From the NCBI GenBank assembly GCA_016124615.1, contig WGNF01000007.1:62001-126000 (forward strand): a DNA stretch of 64,000 bases. Direction: 5' to 3'. Origin of the DNA: Paracoccaceae bacterium (lineage in GTDB: Bacteria > Pseudomonadota > Alphaproteobacteria > Rhodobacterales > Rhodobacteraceae). Positions 16,414 to 26,215 of the stretch are shown here, one piece after another. Both the position numbers and the translations under genes were made by a program. The notes below the pieces were generated by a model. The model was not told the DNA's origin, searched no databases, and was given only the letters and a program-made list of their open reading frames with translations. How positions within the stretch are numbered: the stretch's first letter is position 1; the number at the start of each line of letters is the position of its first letter.

Positions 16414-17754
16414 GTGGCCCGCCCCCTTGCCTTCCTGCGCTCCACCCCGCTCAGGCTGGCGGCGTTTCTGGTGCTGCTGTTCGCGCTGGTCAGCCTCGCG
16501 AGCTTTGGCGGCACCTATCTGGTGATCCGCAACAGCCTTTATGCCGGGATGCGGGCCGATCTGGAACAGCAGATGGCGGGCTTTGGCGCGGCGCCCTCGG
16601 CCTCGGCGCTGGCGGCGTTGATCGCCAACCAGGGCGCTGTCACCGATCCCGCGCAGCGCATCCTGACCTATCTGGCGCCGGACGGGACCGTTTACGGCAA
16701 CGTTGCCCTGTCGCGCGGGCCCGAAGGGTTTCTGCGCCTCGACCTTGGCCCCGACGCAAAGGCGGGGGCGCGCAACTATTTCGGGCTGGCGGGCGACTTC
16801 TTCGGCGGCCAACTGATCGTGGCCGACAACCGCCAGCCGGTGGTGGCCCTTGCGGGCATGTTCCTTGACGTCCTGCTGCTCAGCCTGCTGCCGACCTTTG
16901 CGGTAGCGATCGGTGGCGGGCTTTACATCGCGCGGCGCAGTCAGGCCCGCGTCGACCGGATCGTGGCAACGCTGGACCGGCTGACGTCGGGCGACCTTTC
17001 CGCCCGGCTCGACGCGATGCCGCGCGAGGATGACCTGTCGGCAATCGGCGAGGGCATCAACCGGATGGCGGCACGGCAGCAAGCCTCGACCGAGGCGCTG
17101 CGGCAGGTTTCGGCGGATATTGCGCACGACCTCAAGACCCCGATCCAGCGGCTGGCGGTGCTGCTGGACCAGTTGGCCACCCGACCCGGTCTGGCCGACG
17201 ACAGCGCGGCGCTGGCGGCACGGGCGCGCGACGAGGCGGGGCGGATCACGGCCACCTTCCAGTCGCTGTTGCAGATCGCGCAGATCGAAGGCGGCAGCCC
17301 CAAGGCGCGCTTTGCCCCGGTGGATCTGGCGGCGGTGGCGCGCACGTTTGTCGAGGTCTACGAACCCGCCGCCGACGACAACGGCCAGACGCTGCGGCTG
17401 GAGGTCGGCGAAGGGCCGGTGACGGTGCAGGGCGATCAGGCCCTGCTGGGGCAGGCGCTGGCCAACCTGATCGAGAATGCGCTGCACCACACGCCGCGCG
17501 GCACCGCCATCAGCGTCGCAGTCACCGCAACCGACGGCCACCCGACCCTGACCGTCAGCGACTCTGGCCCCGGCATCCCGGCCGAGGAGCGCGGCAACGT
17601 GCTGCGCCGCCTTTACCGGCTGGAACGCAGCCGCACCACGCCGGGCAGCGGGCTTGGCCTGTCGCTGGTGTCGGTGATCGCCGACCTGCACGGCGCGACC
17701 CTGACGCTGGAGGATGCCGAGCCTGGCCTGCGGGTGCAGCTGGCGTTCCCCTGA
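16414..17754 (+). CDS. Sensor histidine kinase
   Basis: A 446-residue membrane kinase starting at GTG. TM1 is about residues 14-38 and TM2 about 144-172, enclosing a roughly 105-residue periplasmic sensor. A HAMP region follows (about 173-225), then the H-box with His238 in DIAHDLKTPIQ, the N-box NLIENALHH, and ATP-binding glycine motifs DSGPGIP and GSGLGLSLV. It is partner of the preceding response regulator. The signal is unknown; the divergent protease gene hints at envelope stress. Confidence 0.92.
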   Translation: MARPLAFLRSTPLRLAAFLVLLFALVSLASFGGTYLVIRNSLYAGMRADLEQQMAGFGAAPSASALAALIANQGAVTDPAQRILTYLAPDGTVYGNVALSRGPEGFLRLDLGPDAKAGARNYFGLAGDFFGGQLIVADNRQPVVALAGMFLDVLLLSLLPTFAVAIGGGLYIARRSQARVDRIVATLDRLTSGDLSARLDAMPREDDLSAIGEGINRMAARQQASTEALRQVSADIAHDLKTPIQRLAVLLDQLATRPGLADDSAALAARARDEAGRITATFQSLLQIAQIEGGSPKARFAPVDLAAVARTFVEVYEPAADDNGQTLRLEVGEGPVTVQGDQALLGQALANLIENALHHTPRGTAISVAVTATDGHPTLTVSDSGPGIPAEERGNVLRRLYRLERSRTTPGSGLGLSLVSVIADLHGATLTLEDAEPGLRVQLAFP

Positions 17755-17829
17755 CGGCGCCCGGCTTGTGCCGGGACAGCACCTGCGGCTAGCGTGGCGC
17801 ATCATCCCGAACGCGGAGCCCGGCGCATC

Positions 17830-19071
17830 ATGTCCTTTCTCGACCGGCCCCGGGCCGAACGGATCATGGCCGCCGAAGGGCTGGACGCGCTGATCCTGCT
17901 GTCGCCGGAAAGCTTCCGCTATGCCACCGGCGCTGAACCGGGGGTGGCGACGATGTGGCGCGCCGCCGGGGCGGTGGCGGCGCTGGTGCCCTGCGACACC
18001 AACCTGCCCGCGATGGCGGTGGCCAGCGACCTCTTCGCGGCCGCCTTCCGCGCGCAAAGCCCGATTGCCGATCTGCGCGTGACGCCGATCTGGGTGGAAA
18101 CCGCAACCTTCGGCACGCCCGACCCGACGCGGACGCCGCCCGCCGTGATCGCCGCCGCCTGGGCCACCGAAGGCCGCGCCGCCGGATTCGCCCGGCCGAC
18201 CACCTTCGATCCCGCCGCCTGCTGGCGCCATCTGGCCGATGCCCTCGCCGAACGCGGGCTGGCGCGGGGCCGGATCGGGGTCGAGATGGCGGCCATTTCC
18301 GCGCGCGACTGGCCAGGGCTGGCCGCCGCCCTGCCCGGCGCCCGGTTGTGCGACGCGACCGAGGCCATCGCCCGGCTCAAGATGGTCAAGACCCCGGCCG
18401 AGGTCGGGTTTCTGCGCGACGCCGTGACCCTGGCCGAGGTCGGCCTTGCCGCCGTGCGCGACGCCATCGCCCCCGGCGTGACGCGCGATGACCTGTCGGG
18501 CGTATGGAAAGCCGCCGTCGCCGCCAACCGGGGCGGCCGGGCGCTGAGCGGGGCGTGGGATTACATCTCGGTCGGCCCCGATCCCTGGGGCGGCAACCGC
18601 GCCGCCGCACCGGGCGACCTGATCAAGGTCGATGTCGGCTGCGTCGTGCGCGGCTACACCTCGGACAGCGGCCGCACCTTCGTGCTGGGCCCGCCCTCGG
18701 CCTTGCAGGCTCGGCTTTTCGACGCGCTCGCCGCCGGGTTCGCGGCGGGCATGGCGTTGCTTGGCCCCGGCGCTGCGCTGGCCGAAATCCACCGCGCCAC
18801 CACCGCCTCGATCCGCGGCGCAGGCTTTCCCGGCTATACGCGCGGGCATTTCGGCCACAGCCTTGGCACCGGGCCGGGCAGCGAAGACTGGCCGTTCATC
18901 GCCGCCGACAGCCCGGTGACGCTGGAACCCGGCATGGTGATGGCGTTCGAGTGTCCGTGGTATGTGACCGGGCTTGGCGGGATGATCATCGAAAATCAGC
19001 TGCTGATCACCGAAACCGGCGCCGAGGCGATGAACGCCCTGCCCCTTGGCCTTGTCGAAATCGGCGTCTGA
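17830..19071 (+). CDS. M24-family metallopeptidase (Xaa-Pro peptidase type)
   Basis: A 413-residue pita-bread-fold protein. The five metal ligands are recognizable: Asp in VDVGC, Asp in SDSGRTF, His in HFGHSLG, Glu in AFECPWY and Glu in IIENQLL. The N-terminal creatinase-like domain spans about 1-165. Members cleave X-Pro bonds or have become creatinase-like, and the substrate cannot be read from sequence. The start at 17830 gives the normal N-terminus (MSFLDRPRAERI). It stands alone between the kinase and kup. Confidence 0.85.
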   Translation: MSFLDRPRAERIMAAEGLDALILLSPESFRYATGAEPGVATMWRAAGAVAALVPCDTNLPAMAVASDLFAAAFRAQSPIADLRVTPIWVETATFGTPDPTRTPPAVIAAAWATEGRAAGFARPTTFDPAACWRHLADALAERGLARGRIGVEMAAISARDWPGLAAALPGARLCDATEAIARLKMVKTPAEVGFLRDAVTLAEVGLAAVRDAIAPGVTRDDLSGVWKAAVAANRGGRALSGAWDYISVGPDPWGGNRAAAPGDLIKVDVGCVVRGYTSDSGRTFVLGPPSALQARLFDALAAGFAAGMALLGPGAALAEIHRATTASIRGAGFPGYTRGHFGHSLGTGPGSEDWPFIAADSPVTLEPGMVMAFECPWYVTGLGGMIIENQLLITETGAEAMNALPLGLVEIGV

Positions 19072-19281
19072 GGGCGATCGGGCCGCGCCCTTCTTCGCAC
19101 TTGCAGCATTTTCACGAAAGCGTATGCTGCCGCGCTCGGATGCCTGAGTCGCATTGACCGCCTCTGCATGACGCCCGGAACGGGCGCAGTCTTGGAGCTT
19201 GACGGGTGCGCCGCAGGGCCACCGACCGCAACAATCGATGCGCCCGGCCCCAGGCCCGTGCGGCACGGAGTGCAAAATCCC

Positions 19282-21222
19282 ATGATCGTAAAATTGCGTG
19301 ACGTCCCGTCGGGCGTAGACCTCGGCGACGTTGACTCGGGCGAGGCGCATCCCGACGCGCACGGCCACCCGACTGGCCTGGCGGCGCTGACCATCGGCGC
19401 GGTCGGCGTGGTCTATGGCGACATCGGCACCAGCCCGATCTATGCCGTGCGCGAGTCTCTGGCCGCCGTTTCCGACAATGGCCTCGCCGCGTCCGAGGTG
19501 ATCGGCATCATCTCGGTGCTGATCTGGACGCTGATCATCATCGTGACGCTGAAATACGTGACCGTGCTGTTGCGCGCCGACAACCGTGGCGAGGGCGGCG
19601 TGCTGGCGCTTTACACGCTGGTGCGGCTGGCATTGGGCTATCGCTCGCTCTGGGTGCTGGGGCTGGGCATCGCCGGGGCGTCGCTGTTCTTCGGCGACGC
19701 GATCATCACGCCCGCGATCTCGGTGCTGTCGGCGGTCGAGGGGCTGGAACTGATCCGCCCCGAGTTTGCCGAATATGTCGTGCCGATCACGCTGGGCATC
19801 CTGATCGCGCTGTTTCTGGTGCAGCGGCATGGCACGGCGGCGGTGTCGATCGCGTTCGGGCCGATCATGGTGGCGTGGTTTGTGGTGCTCGCGGCCATGG
19901 GGATCATCCATCTGGTGCAGGCGCCGGTGATCCTGCTGGCGTTCAACCCGCTGGTGGCCGTGCAGTTCCTGACGGCCGAGGGGCCGCTGGCCTTCGCGGT
20001 GCTGGGGGCGATCTTTCTGGCCGTCACCGGGGCCGAGGCGCTTTATGCCGACCTTGGCCATTTCGGCCGTGCCCCGGTGCGGCTGGCCTGGCTGTCGCTG
20101 GTGTTCCCGGCGCTGGTGCTGAACTATCTTGGCCAGGGCGCGATGGTGCTGACCCATCCCGGCACCGCCGATGACCCCTTCTTCCTGCTGGTGCCGGTCT
20201 GGGCGCTGCCGCTGCTGGTGGGCCTTGCCACCATCGCCACCATCATCGCCGCGCAGGCCGTGATCACCGGCGCCTTTTCAATGACCCGTGCGGCGATCCA
20301 GCTGGGCTTCCTGCCGCGGCTGACGATCACCCACACCTCGGAACAGCAAAGCGGCCAGATCTACGTGCCCGCGCTCAACTGGCTTTTGTTCTTCGGCGTG
20401 GTCTGGCTGGTGTTGTCGTTCCGCTCGTCCTCGGCGCTGGCGGCGGCCTATGGCATCGCGGTGACCGGCACGATGATCGTGACGACGATCCTGATCACGA
20501 TCCTTGCCGTCCGCGGCTGGAAACGCCCGGTCTGGATGGTCGCCGCGCTGGTCGTGCCGCTCTTGCTGCTGGAAGGCGCCTTCCTGGCCTCGAACCTGCT
20601 GAAAATCCCGGACGGCGGCTATGTTCCGGTGACGCTGGCGGCGATCCTCGGGCTGGTGATGTGGTCGTGGTGGCGTGGCGTGCAACTGATCGGCGCGCGC
20701 GAAAGCCGTCTGAAGGTCGACATGGACGGTTTCGCGCATTCGGTCGCCGAGCACGAGCAGATCAAGCGGGTCGCTGGCACCGCGTTCTTTCTGACCTCGG
20801 ACCCGACGGCGGTGCCGCAGGCCCTGTTGCACAACCTCAAGCACAACCGCGTGCTGCATGACAAGAACGTGATCCTGACGATCGAGATCCTGCGCGTGCC
20901 CACCGCAACCGAGGAAGAGCGCGTCGAATACACCCCGATCGACGATCACTTCGCCCGCCTCAGGCTACGCTTCGGATTCATGGAGACCCCCAACCTCGGT
21001 CGTGCGGTCGGCCTTGCGCGCCGGTCGGGGCTGAAGTTCGACGTGATGACCAGTTCGTTCTTCCTCGGGCGGCGCAAGATTCAGATGGGCGCGCGCACCG
21101 GCGCCGCGCGGATGCTGGACCGGCTGTTCATCTCGCTCGGCCGCCTCGCCGCCGACCCGAGCGAATTCTACCACCTGCCGCGCGACCGCGTGGTGGAACT
21201 GGGCGCCCGCATCACGCTGTAG
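19282..21222 (+). CDS. kup: Kup-type potassium uptake permease
   Basis: A 646-residue K+/H+ symporter of the KUP/HAK/KT family. It has the N-terminal signature VVYGDIGTSPIYAVRE, GEGGVLALYTL in the loop after TM2, and about twelve transmembrane helices followed by a C-terminal cytoplasmic domain (about 480-646). The ATG at 19282 with GGAG upstream is preferred over an in-frame ATG at 19168 that would add 38 unusual residues. Its last 11 bp overlap the convergent RNA ligase gene. Confidence 0.93.
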   Translation: MIVKLRDVPSGVDLGDVDSGEAHPDAHGHPTGLAALTIGAVGVVYGDIGTSPIYAVRESLAAVSDNGLAASEVIGIISVLIWTLIIIVTLKYVTVLLRADNRGEGGVLALYTLVRLALGYRSLWVLGLGIAGASLFFGDAIITPAISVLSAVEGLELIRPEFAEYVVPITLGILIALFLVQRHGTAAVSIAFGPIMVAWFVVLAAMGIIHLVQAPVILLAFNPLVAVQFLTAEGPLAFAVLGAIFLAVTGAEALYADLGHFGRAPVRLAWLSLVFPALVLNYLGQGAMVLTHPGTADDPFFLLVPVWALPLLVGLATIATIIAAQAVITGAFSMTRAAIQLGFLPRLTITHTSEQQSGQIYVPALNWLLFFGVVWLVLSFRSSSALAAAYGIAVTGTMIVTTILITILAVRGWKRPVWMVAALVVPLLLLEGAFLASNLLKIPDGGYVPVTLAAILGLVMWSWWRGVQLIGARESRLKVDMDGFAHSVAEHEQIKRVAGTAFFLTSDPTAVPQALLHNLKHNRVLHDKNVILTIEILRVPTATEEERVEYTPIDDHFARLRLRFGFMETPNLGRAVGLARRSGLKFDVMTSSFFLGRRKIQMGARTGAARMLDRLFISLGRLAADPSEFYHLPRDRVVELGARITL

Positions 21223-21769
21223 GGCGTGACGGCGCTGGCGGATAATGCACCATCTCGGTGTAGCCCCGCCCGCCCGGCGCCGGATCGGATCGCCAGAGCC
21301 CGAACCCCTCTACCGGCCACGGCGCGGCGGCAAAGCCGGTCGTGGCCGCCACCGCATCCTGCAACCGCGTCACCTCGGCCCGGTTCGGGCGCACCCGACC
21401 AAGGGTGACATGCGGGGTGAACCGCCGCGCCTCGGGTTCAAGCCCGACGCGGCGCAAGGCGGTTTCCACCTTCGCTTTCAACGTGATCAGCGTCGGGTCG
21501 GGCACCAGTGCCGCATAGACCACCCGTGGCCGGTCACCACCGAAAAGCGCGGCCCCCTGCACCGCCAGCGAAAACACCGGCGGGTGCAGCGCACCCAGCG
21601 CCAGATGCGCCTCATCCAGCTGCGGTTCCGGCAGATCGCCCAGAAAGGCCAGCGTCAGATGAAACCCTTCCGGGTCCAGCGGGCGCGGCAGGGGCAGCAA
21701 AGACTGCAACCGGGCAAGGTCGGCGCGGACCGGCTCGGGCACCGGCAGGGCGACGAAGACGCGGATCAT
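21212..21769 (-). CDS. thpR: RNA 2',3'-cyclic phosphodiesterase / 2'-5' RNA ligase
   Basis: A 185-residue 2H-phosphoesterase. The two catalytic HxT motifs are HLTLAFLG (residues about 42-49) and HVTLGRV (about 130). It hydrolyses 2',3'-cyclic phosphates or joins tRNA halves through 2'-5' links. The start at 21769 overlaps the upstream deacetylase stop (ATGA), so the pair is translationally coupled. The 3' end overlaps kup by 11 bp in a convergent layout. Confidence 0.88.
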   Translation of the reverse strand: MIRVFVALPVPEPVRADLARLQSLLPLPRPLDPEGFHLTLAFLGDLPEPQLDEAHLALGALHPPVFSLAVQGAALFGGDRPRVVYAALVPDPTLITLKAKVETALRRVGLEPEARRFTPHVTLGRVRPNRAEVTRLQDAVAATTGFAAAPWPVEGFGLWRSDPAPGGRGYTEMVHYPPAPSRPTA

Positions 21770-22926
21770 CGCCCGGCCAGCACGCGCAGCCGCTCGCGCA
21801 CATCGGGGCGCACCGGCCCCTCGCGGGGCGCATCGGCCAGCGTGGTGAACAGCGCCTCGGCCACCGGGCGACCGCGGTCGAACCCCTTGCCGCTGAGGTC
21901 CCGCAGCACCGCCTCGGCCGCCGCGGGCAGGCGGTCCGGGATTTCGCGCCCCGCCAGTTCCGCCCAGACCCCAGCCCAGCAGCGCCCGACCGACCACGGG
22001 TTGTAGCCGCCGCCCCCCAGCACGATCAGCCGCGGCGCCATCCCCTTCAGCGCCCGCACCACCGCGCGATGCGCGTTGTTGGACAGCGCGAGGCGCGACA
22101 GCGGGTCCTCCTCCAGCGCGTCGGCGCCACATTGCAGGATCACCGCCTCAGGCCGGTGCGCTTGCACCTGTGGCAGGATCACCTGATCCAGCGCCGCACG
22201 CATCTCGGTATCGTTGAAACCCTTCGGCACCGGCAGGTTGACGCAATTGCCGCCGCCGTCATCCTCCAGCGCGCCGGTAAAGGGCCAGCGCCGTTCCTCG
22301 TGCACCGAGACCAGCAGCACCTGCGGATCGCCCGCGAACGCGTGTTGCACCCCGTCGCAATGATGCGCGTCGATGTCGACATAGGCGACCCGCCCCACCC
22401 CCAGCCGCCGCAGCGTCAGGATGCACAGCACCGGATCGTTCAGGTAGCAAAACCCGTTCGCCCGGTCCGGCATGCCGTGATGGGTGCCCCCGGCCGGCGT
22501 GTAGACCATGCCGCCGTCGCGCACGAGGTCTGCTGCCAGCATCGCCGCCCCGGCCGAGGTTGCGGGCCTGCGAAAGATCTCGGGAAAGACCGGGTTCGAG
22601 GTCGTGCCCAACCCGTGCCGCAGCCGCACCGCGTCGCTGACCGCCCCCGCTTCCTCTGCCCGTTGCAGGGCGGCGATGTAGTCCGGCGTGTGCCACAGCG
22701 TCAGCGCGGCGGGCTTGGCCCGCGGGCTGGCGCGGTATTGCCCCGGCGCCAGCCAGCCCAGCGCCCGCACCAGATCCATCACCGTCGAAACCCGCGGCAC
22801 CCGCAGCGGGTGCCAGGTGCCATAGCTCGAATGCCGGTAAATCTCGGACCCAAGGAAGGCGGGGCCTAGTGCGACGGCCGCCCCTGCCTGCGGATGGCCC
22901 GAAGCGATTCCGGCGACGTCATCCAT
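21766..22926 (-). CDS. Histone deacetylase family protein
   Basis: A 386-residue arginase/deacetylase-fold enzyme. Active-site motifs: His-His in GGTHHG, metal ligands in DIDAHHCDGVQ, an Asp in DALEEDPLSRLALS and the catalytic Tyr region GGGGYN. Bacterial members deacetylate acetyl-lysine, acetylpolyamines or acetoin-related substrates; which applies here is not visible. The ATG at 22926 gives a natural N-terminus; a GTG at 22965 is an alternative. It is coupled to thpR downstream. Confidence 0.87.
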   Translation of the reverse strand: MDDVAGIASGHPQAGAAVALGPAFLGSEIYRHSSYGTWHPLRVPRVSTVMDLVRALGWLAPGQYRASPRAKPAALTLWHTPDYIAALQRAEEAGAVSDAVRLRHGLGTTSNPVFPEIFRRPATSAGAAMLAADLVRDGGMVYTPAGGTHHGMPDRANGFCYLNDPVLCILTLRRLGVGRVAYVDIDAHHCDGVQHAFAGDPQVLLVSVHEERRWPFTGALEDDGGGNCVNLPVPKGFNDTEMRAALDQVILPQVQAHRPEAVILQCGADALEEDPLSRLALSNNAHRAVVRALKGMAPRLIVLGGGGYNPWSVGRCWAGVWAELAGREIPDRLPAAAEAVLRDLSGKGFDRGRPVAEALFTTLADAPREGPVRPDVRERLRVLAGR

Positions 22927-23098
22927 CCCTGCGCCCCCTGTCGATTCCTGCAAAGTTTTGTCCACCGGAAGAGCTTGTAACAGGCCGAAAACAACAGCAA
23001 ACGCTGGTTGATCCTTGCCTTTTGTGCTATATGTTGATTTGGAGCAGCTTATTACAAGAAAAACGTGGGATCCCCATCGTCAGGGGGCGTTACAGGTC

Positions 23099-23590
23099 AT
23101 GTCGATTGCCGGAAGAATCACCACACCGATGCCGCTGCCTCTGGCGGCGGGCGCAGAGCCCGTGTGCATGCAGGTGGCCGGGCTGTGCTGGCGTGCGGTC
23201 GATGACCGGGTCGAGGTGCTGCTGATCACCAGCCGCGATACCGGGCGCTGGATCATTCCCAAAGGCTGGCCGATGAAGGGCCTCAGCGACGCCGCCGCGG
23301 CACTGCGCGAAGCCTATGAAGAGGCCGGGGTGCAGGGCGCCGTGGTCTCGGACCCGGTGGGCCATTTCCACTACGTCAAGGTGATGGACGCGGAACATGG
23401 CTTGCCCTGCGGCGTGGCCGTCTACGCCATCCGCGTCAAGCAGCTGCGCGAGAAATTCCCCGAAAACGACCAGCGTCAGCGCAAGTGGTTCGCCCCCGCG
23501 CGTGCCGCGTTGAAGGTGGATGAACCCGAACTGCGCGCGCTGCTGCGCCGCTTTGACCCGCTCGGGCTTGCGCCCCGCGACGCCGGTTGA
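23099..23590 (+). CDS. Nudix hydrolase
   Basis: About 163 aa. The Nudix box spans WPMKGLSDAAAALREAYEEAG, keeping the REAYEEAG core while the first conserved Glu is Leu. That pattern resembles the diphosphoinositol-polyphosphate phosphohydrolase-like group, with PKGW just before it. It probably hydrolyses a nucleoside-diphosphate-linked substrate. The frame is open to a TTG at 23015; the ATG at 23099 is chosen as the first conventional start. Confidence 0.82.
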   Translation: MSIAGRITTPMPLPLAAGAEPVCMQVAGLCWRAVDDRVEVLLITSRDTGRWIIPKGWPMKGLSDAAAALREAYEEAGVQGAVVSDPVGHFHYVKVMDAEHGLPCGVAVYAIRVKQLREKFPENDQRQRKWFAPARAALKVDEPELRALLRRFDPLGLAPRDAG

Positions 23591-23641
23591 TTTCCGCACC
23601 GAAATCCATAGGTGTTGGGGGTCCGTTCTGGTGAGGCCGCG

Positions 23642-24088
23642 ATGATCCGCTACACCCTGAAATGCAACAACGACCACGGCTTTGAAAGCTGGTTCGCCTC
23701 GGCTGCCGCCTGCGACAGCCTGATGGCGAGTGGCCGGGTCAGTTGCATCCACTGCGGCTCGACCGAGGTGACCAAGTCGCTGATGGCGCCGGCCGTCAAC
23801 CACGGCACGGAGAAGGCCGCCGAACCCGCCGCCGCCGTGCCCGCGCGCCCGCTTTCCACCGCCGCGAACCCGGTCGAGGCGGCGCTTGCCGCCCTGCGGC
23901 GCGAGGTCGAGGCGAATTCCGAATATGTCGGCCTCGATTTCGTCACCGAGGCGCGCGCCATCCACGAAGGCGCCGCACCCGAGCGCGCGATCTTTGGCGA
24001 GGCGCGGCTGGACGAGGCGAGGAAGCTGCTGGAGGATGGCGTGCCGGTCGCGCCGCTGCCGTTCCTCTCGCCCCGCCGGGCGAATTGA
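23642..24088 (+). CDS. DUF1178 family protein
   Basis: A 148-residue protein of unknown function. It starts MIRYTLKCNNDHGFESWF with a CxxC pair further on in SCIHCGST, the typical opening of DUF1178 proteins and suggestive of a zinc ribbon. The middle (about 60-85) is Ala/Pro-rich and probably flexible, and the C-terminus ends in LPFLSPRRAN. It is followed after 4 bp by the SDR gene, so the two are probably cotranscribed. Confidence 0.8.
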   Translation: MIRYTLKCNNDHGFESWFASAAACDSLMASGRVSCIHCGSTEVTKSLMAPAVNHGTEKAAEPAAAVPARPLSTAANPVEAALAALRREVEANSEYVGLDFVTEARAIHEGAAPERAIFGEARLDEARKLLEDGVPVAPLPFLSPRRAN

Positions 24089-24092
24089 AGCG

Positions 24093-24761
24093 ATGACGAC
24101 CTTCATCACCGGCGCCGCCCGCGGCCTTGGCCGCACCCTGACCGAGGCACTGGCGGCCCGTGGCGAAGCCGTCATCGGCACCCACCGCGCGCCCGTTCCG
24201 GCCGCACTTGCGCCCCGCGCCCGCTGGCTGGCCGCCGACATGGCCGACCCGGCCAGCATCGCCGCCCTTGGCCCCGCCCTCGGGTCGGCGCCGCTGCACA
24301 CCCTGATCTGCAACGCCGGGCTTTACGCCGACCGGGGCCAGCGCCTTGATGACGGCTACCCGCCCGCGCTTTGGGCCGAGGTGTTCGCCGTCAACGTCAC
24401 TGGCGTCTTCCTGACCATCCAGACCCTGCTGCCCGCGCTGCGCCGCGCACCGGGCGCGAAGATCGCGATCCTGTCGTCGCAGATGGGCTCTGACACCCGC
24501 GCGGGCGGTGGCAGCTACATCTATCGCGCGTCAAAGGCAGCGGTGCTGAACCTTGGCCGCAACCTCGCCGCCGACCTGAAGGCCGAGGGGATCGCCGTCG
24601 GCATCTATCACCCCGGCTGGGTGCAGACCGACATGGGCGGCCCCTCGGCCGCCATCACGCCCGCGGCCGCCGCCGATGGCCTGCTCGCCCGCTTCGCCGC
24701 CCTGTCCCCCGCGACCACCGGCTGCTTCGAAACCTGGGATGGCACGCCGTTTCCGTTCTGA
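24093..24761 (+). CDS. Short-chain dehydrogenase/reductase
   Basis: A 222-residue SDR oxidoreductase. The cofactor motif is TGAARGLG (residues 6-13) with CNAG in place of NNAG. Active-site Ser lies in ILSSQMGS, and Tyr and Lys in YIYRASKAA. Substrate is unknown. It starts 4 bp after the DUF1178 gene. Confidence 0.87.
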   Translation: MTTFITGAARGLGRTLTEALAARGEAVIGTHRAPVPAALAPRARWLAADMADPASIAALGPALGSAPLHTLICNAGLYADRGQRLDDGYPPALWAEVFAVNVTGVFLTIQTLLPALRRAPGAKIAILSSQMGSDTRAGGGSYIYRASKAAVLNLGRNLAADLKAEGIAVGIYHPGWVQTDMGGPSAAITPAAAADGLLARFAALSPATTGCFETWDGTPFPF

Positions 24762-24798
24762 AACCGCCTTCCCGTTCCGAAACCCTCCCCATTCTTGC

Positions 24799-24840
24799 TG
24801 GCCCAAATATCCCGGGGGTCCGGGGGCAGAGCCCCCGGCG
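24799..24840. repeat. GC-rich palindromic intergenic element
   Basis: A segment beginning TGGCCCAAATATCCCGGGGG followed by a perfect stem CCGGGGGC (24820-24827) / GCCCCCGG (24831-24838). I recognise this composite (CAAATATCCCGGGGG plus the hairpin) from intergenic regions of other Rhodobacteraceae, where it behaves like a dispersed repeat or terminator. A related but diverged stretch occurs at 50179-50201. Here it lies between the SDR gene and lysC and could end SDR transcription. Confidence 0.6.
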
Positions 24841-24922
24841 CGCGTCGCTGCGCACCCCTTGCGCCCCGCCCGCGCCCCGCATAAGAAACGCGCCACTGTA
24901 GTCCGGGCAACGGGGGGGCCTG

Positions 24923-26176
24923 ATGCCGCTTCTCGTGATGAAATTCGGTGGCACCTCGGTCGCCGATCTCGAGCGCATCAAGAATGCCGCCGGGAAGGTG
25001 AAACGTGAGGTCGAACGCGGCTATGACGTGATCGTCATCGTCTCGGCGATGTCGGGCAAGACCAATGAACTGGTCGGCTGGGTCGAGCAGACCTCGCCGC
25101 TTTACGACGCGCGCGAATACGACGCCGTTGTCGCCTCGGGCGAGAATGTGACGGCTGGCCTGATGGCGCTGACCTTGCAGGAAATGGATGTGCCCGCGCG
25201 CAGTTGGCAGGGCTGGCAGGTGCCGATCCAGACCACTTCGGCCCATGCCTCGGCCCGCTTCATCGACATTCCGCGCACCAACATCGACGCGAAATTCGCC
25301 GAAGGCATGAAGGTCGCCGTGGTCGCGGGCTTTCAGGGCGTCAGCCATGAAGGCCGCATCACGACGCTTGGCCGCGGCGGCTCCGACACCACCGCCGTCG
25401 CCTTTGCCGCCGCCTTCGCGGCCGACCGCTGCGACATCTACACCGATGTCGACGGCGTCTACACCACCGACCCGCGCCTGTGCGACAAGGCCCGCAAGCT
25501 CGACCGCATCGCCTTCGAGGAAATGCTGGAACTGGCCTCGCTGGGCGCCAAGGTGTTGCAAACCCGCTCGGTTGAGCTGGCGATGCGCTACAAGGTCAAG
25601 CTGCGCGTGCTCTCAAGCTTCGAGGACACCGACGAAAACTCCGGCACTCTGGTCTGCGACGAGGAGGATATCATGGAATCGAAAGCCGTCTCGGGCGTCG
25701 CCTATTCGCGCGACGAAGCGAAAATGACGCTGGTCAGCGTCGAGGACCGGCCCGGCATCGCCGCCGCGATCTTCGGCCCGCTGGCCGATGCGGGTGTCAA
25801 CGTCGACATGATCGTGCAGAACATTTCCGAGGCGAACACCGGCGGCGGCCCGGTCACCGACATGACGTTCTCCTGCCCGACCAATCAGGTCGCCCGCGCC
25901 CGCAAGGCGATGGAGGATGCCACCGCCGCCGGAACGATCCGCTATGCCCAGCTGGTGGTGGATACCGACGTGGCGAAACTGTCGGTCGTCGGCATCGGGA
26001 TGCGCAGCCACGCCGGGGTTGCCGCGACGATGTTCAAGGCGCTGGCCGCCGAAGGAATCAACATAAAGGTGATCACCACCTCCGAGATCAAGATTTCGGT
26101 GTTGATCGACCGGAAATATATGGAACTGGCGGTTCAGGCCCTTCATGATGCCTTCGAACTGGATAAGGCGGCCTGA
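24923..26176 (+). CDS. lysC: Aspartate kinase
   Basis: A 417-residue aspartokinase, which phosphorylates L-aspartate as the first step toward lysine, threonine, methionine and diaminopimelate. The N-terminal kinase domain has KFGGTSV (residues 7-13) and [11 protein letters not shown]. Two C-terminal ACT domains (about 265-410; [13 protein letters not shown] and [18 protein letters not shown]) provide allosteric control by lysine and/or threonine. Length is standard. ptsP follows after 39 bp. thrC, a later gene of the same pathway, is in the window on the other strand. Confidence 0.95.
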   Translation: MPLLVMKFGGTSVADLERIKNAAGKVKREVERGYDVIVIVSAMSGKTNELVGWVEQTSPLYDAREYDAVVASGENVTAGLMALTLQEMDVPARSWQGWQVPIQTTSAHASARFIDIPRTNIDAKFAEGMKVAVVAGFQGVSHEGRITTLGRGGSDTTAVAFAAAFAADRCDIYTDVDGVYTTDPRLCDKARKLDRIAFEEMLELASLGAKVLQTRSVELAMRYKVKLRVLSSFEDTDENSGTLVCDEEDIMESKAVSGVAYSRDEAKMTLVSVEDRPGIAAAIFGPLADAGVNVDMIVQNISEANTGGGPVTDMTFSCPTNQVARARKAMEDATAAGTIRYAQLVVDTDVAKLSVVGIGMRSHAGVAATMFKALAAEGINIKVITTSEIKISVLIDRKYMELAVQALHDAFELDKAA

Positions 26177-26215
26177 TCCCCGGCATTTCGGGGCATGGCC
26201 GTCCGGATTGGGACA

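Noticed and set aside
16369-20157. Very long minus-strand open frame (1262 codons) antisense to the two-component, M24 and kup genes
   Set aside because: Composition is Arg/Gly/Gln/His-rich with no domain, as expected for the antisense shadow of GC-rich genes. The plus strand carries four well-supported genes over the same stretch.
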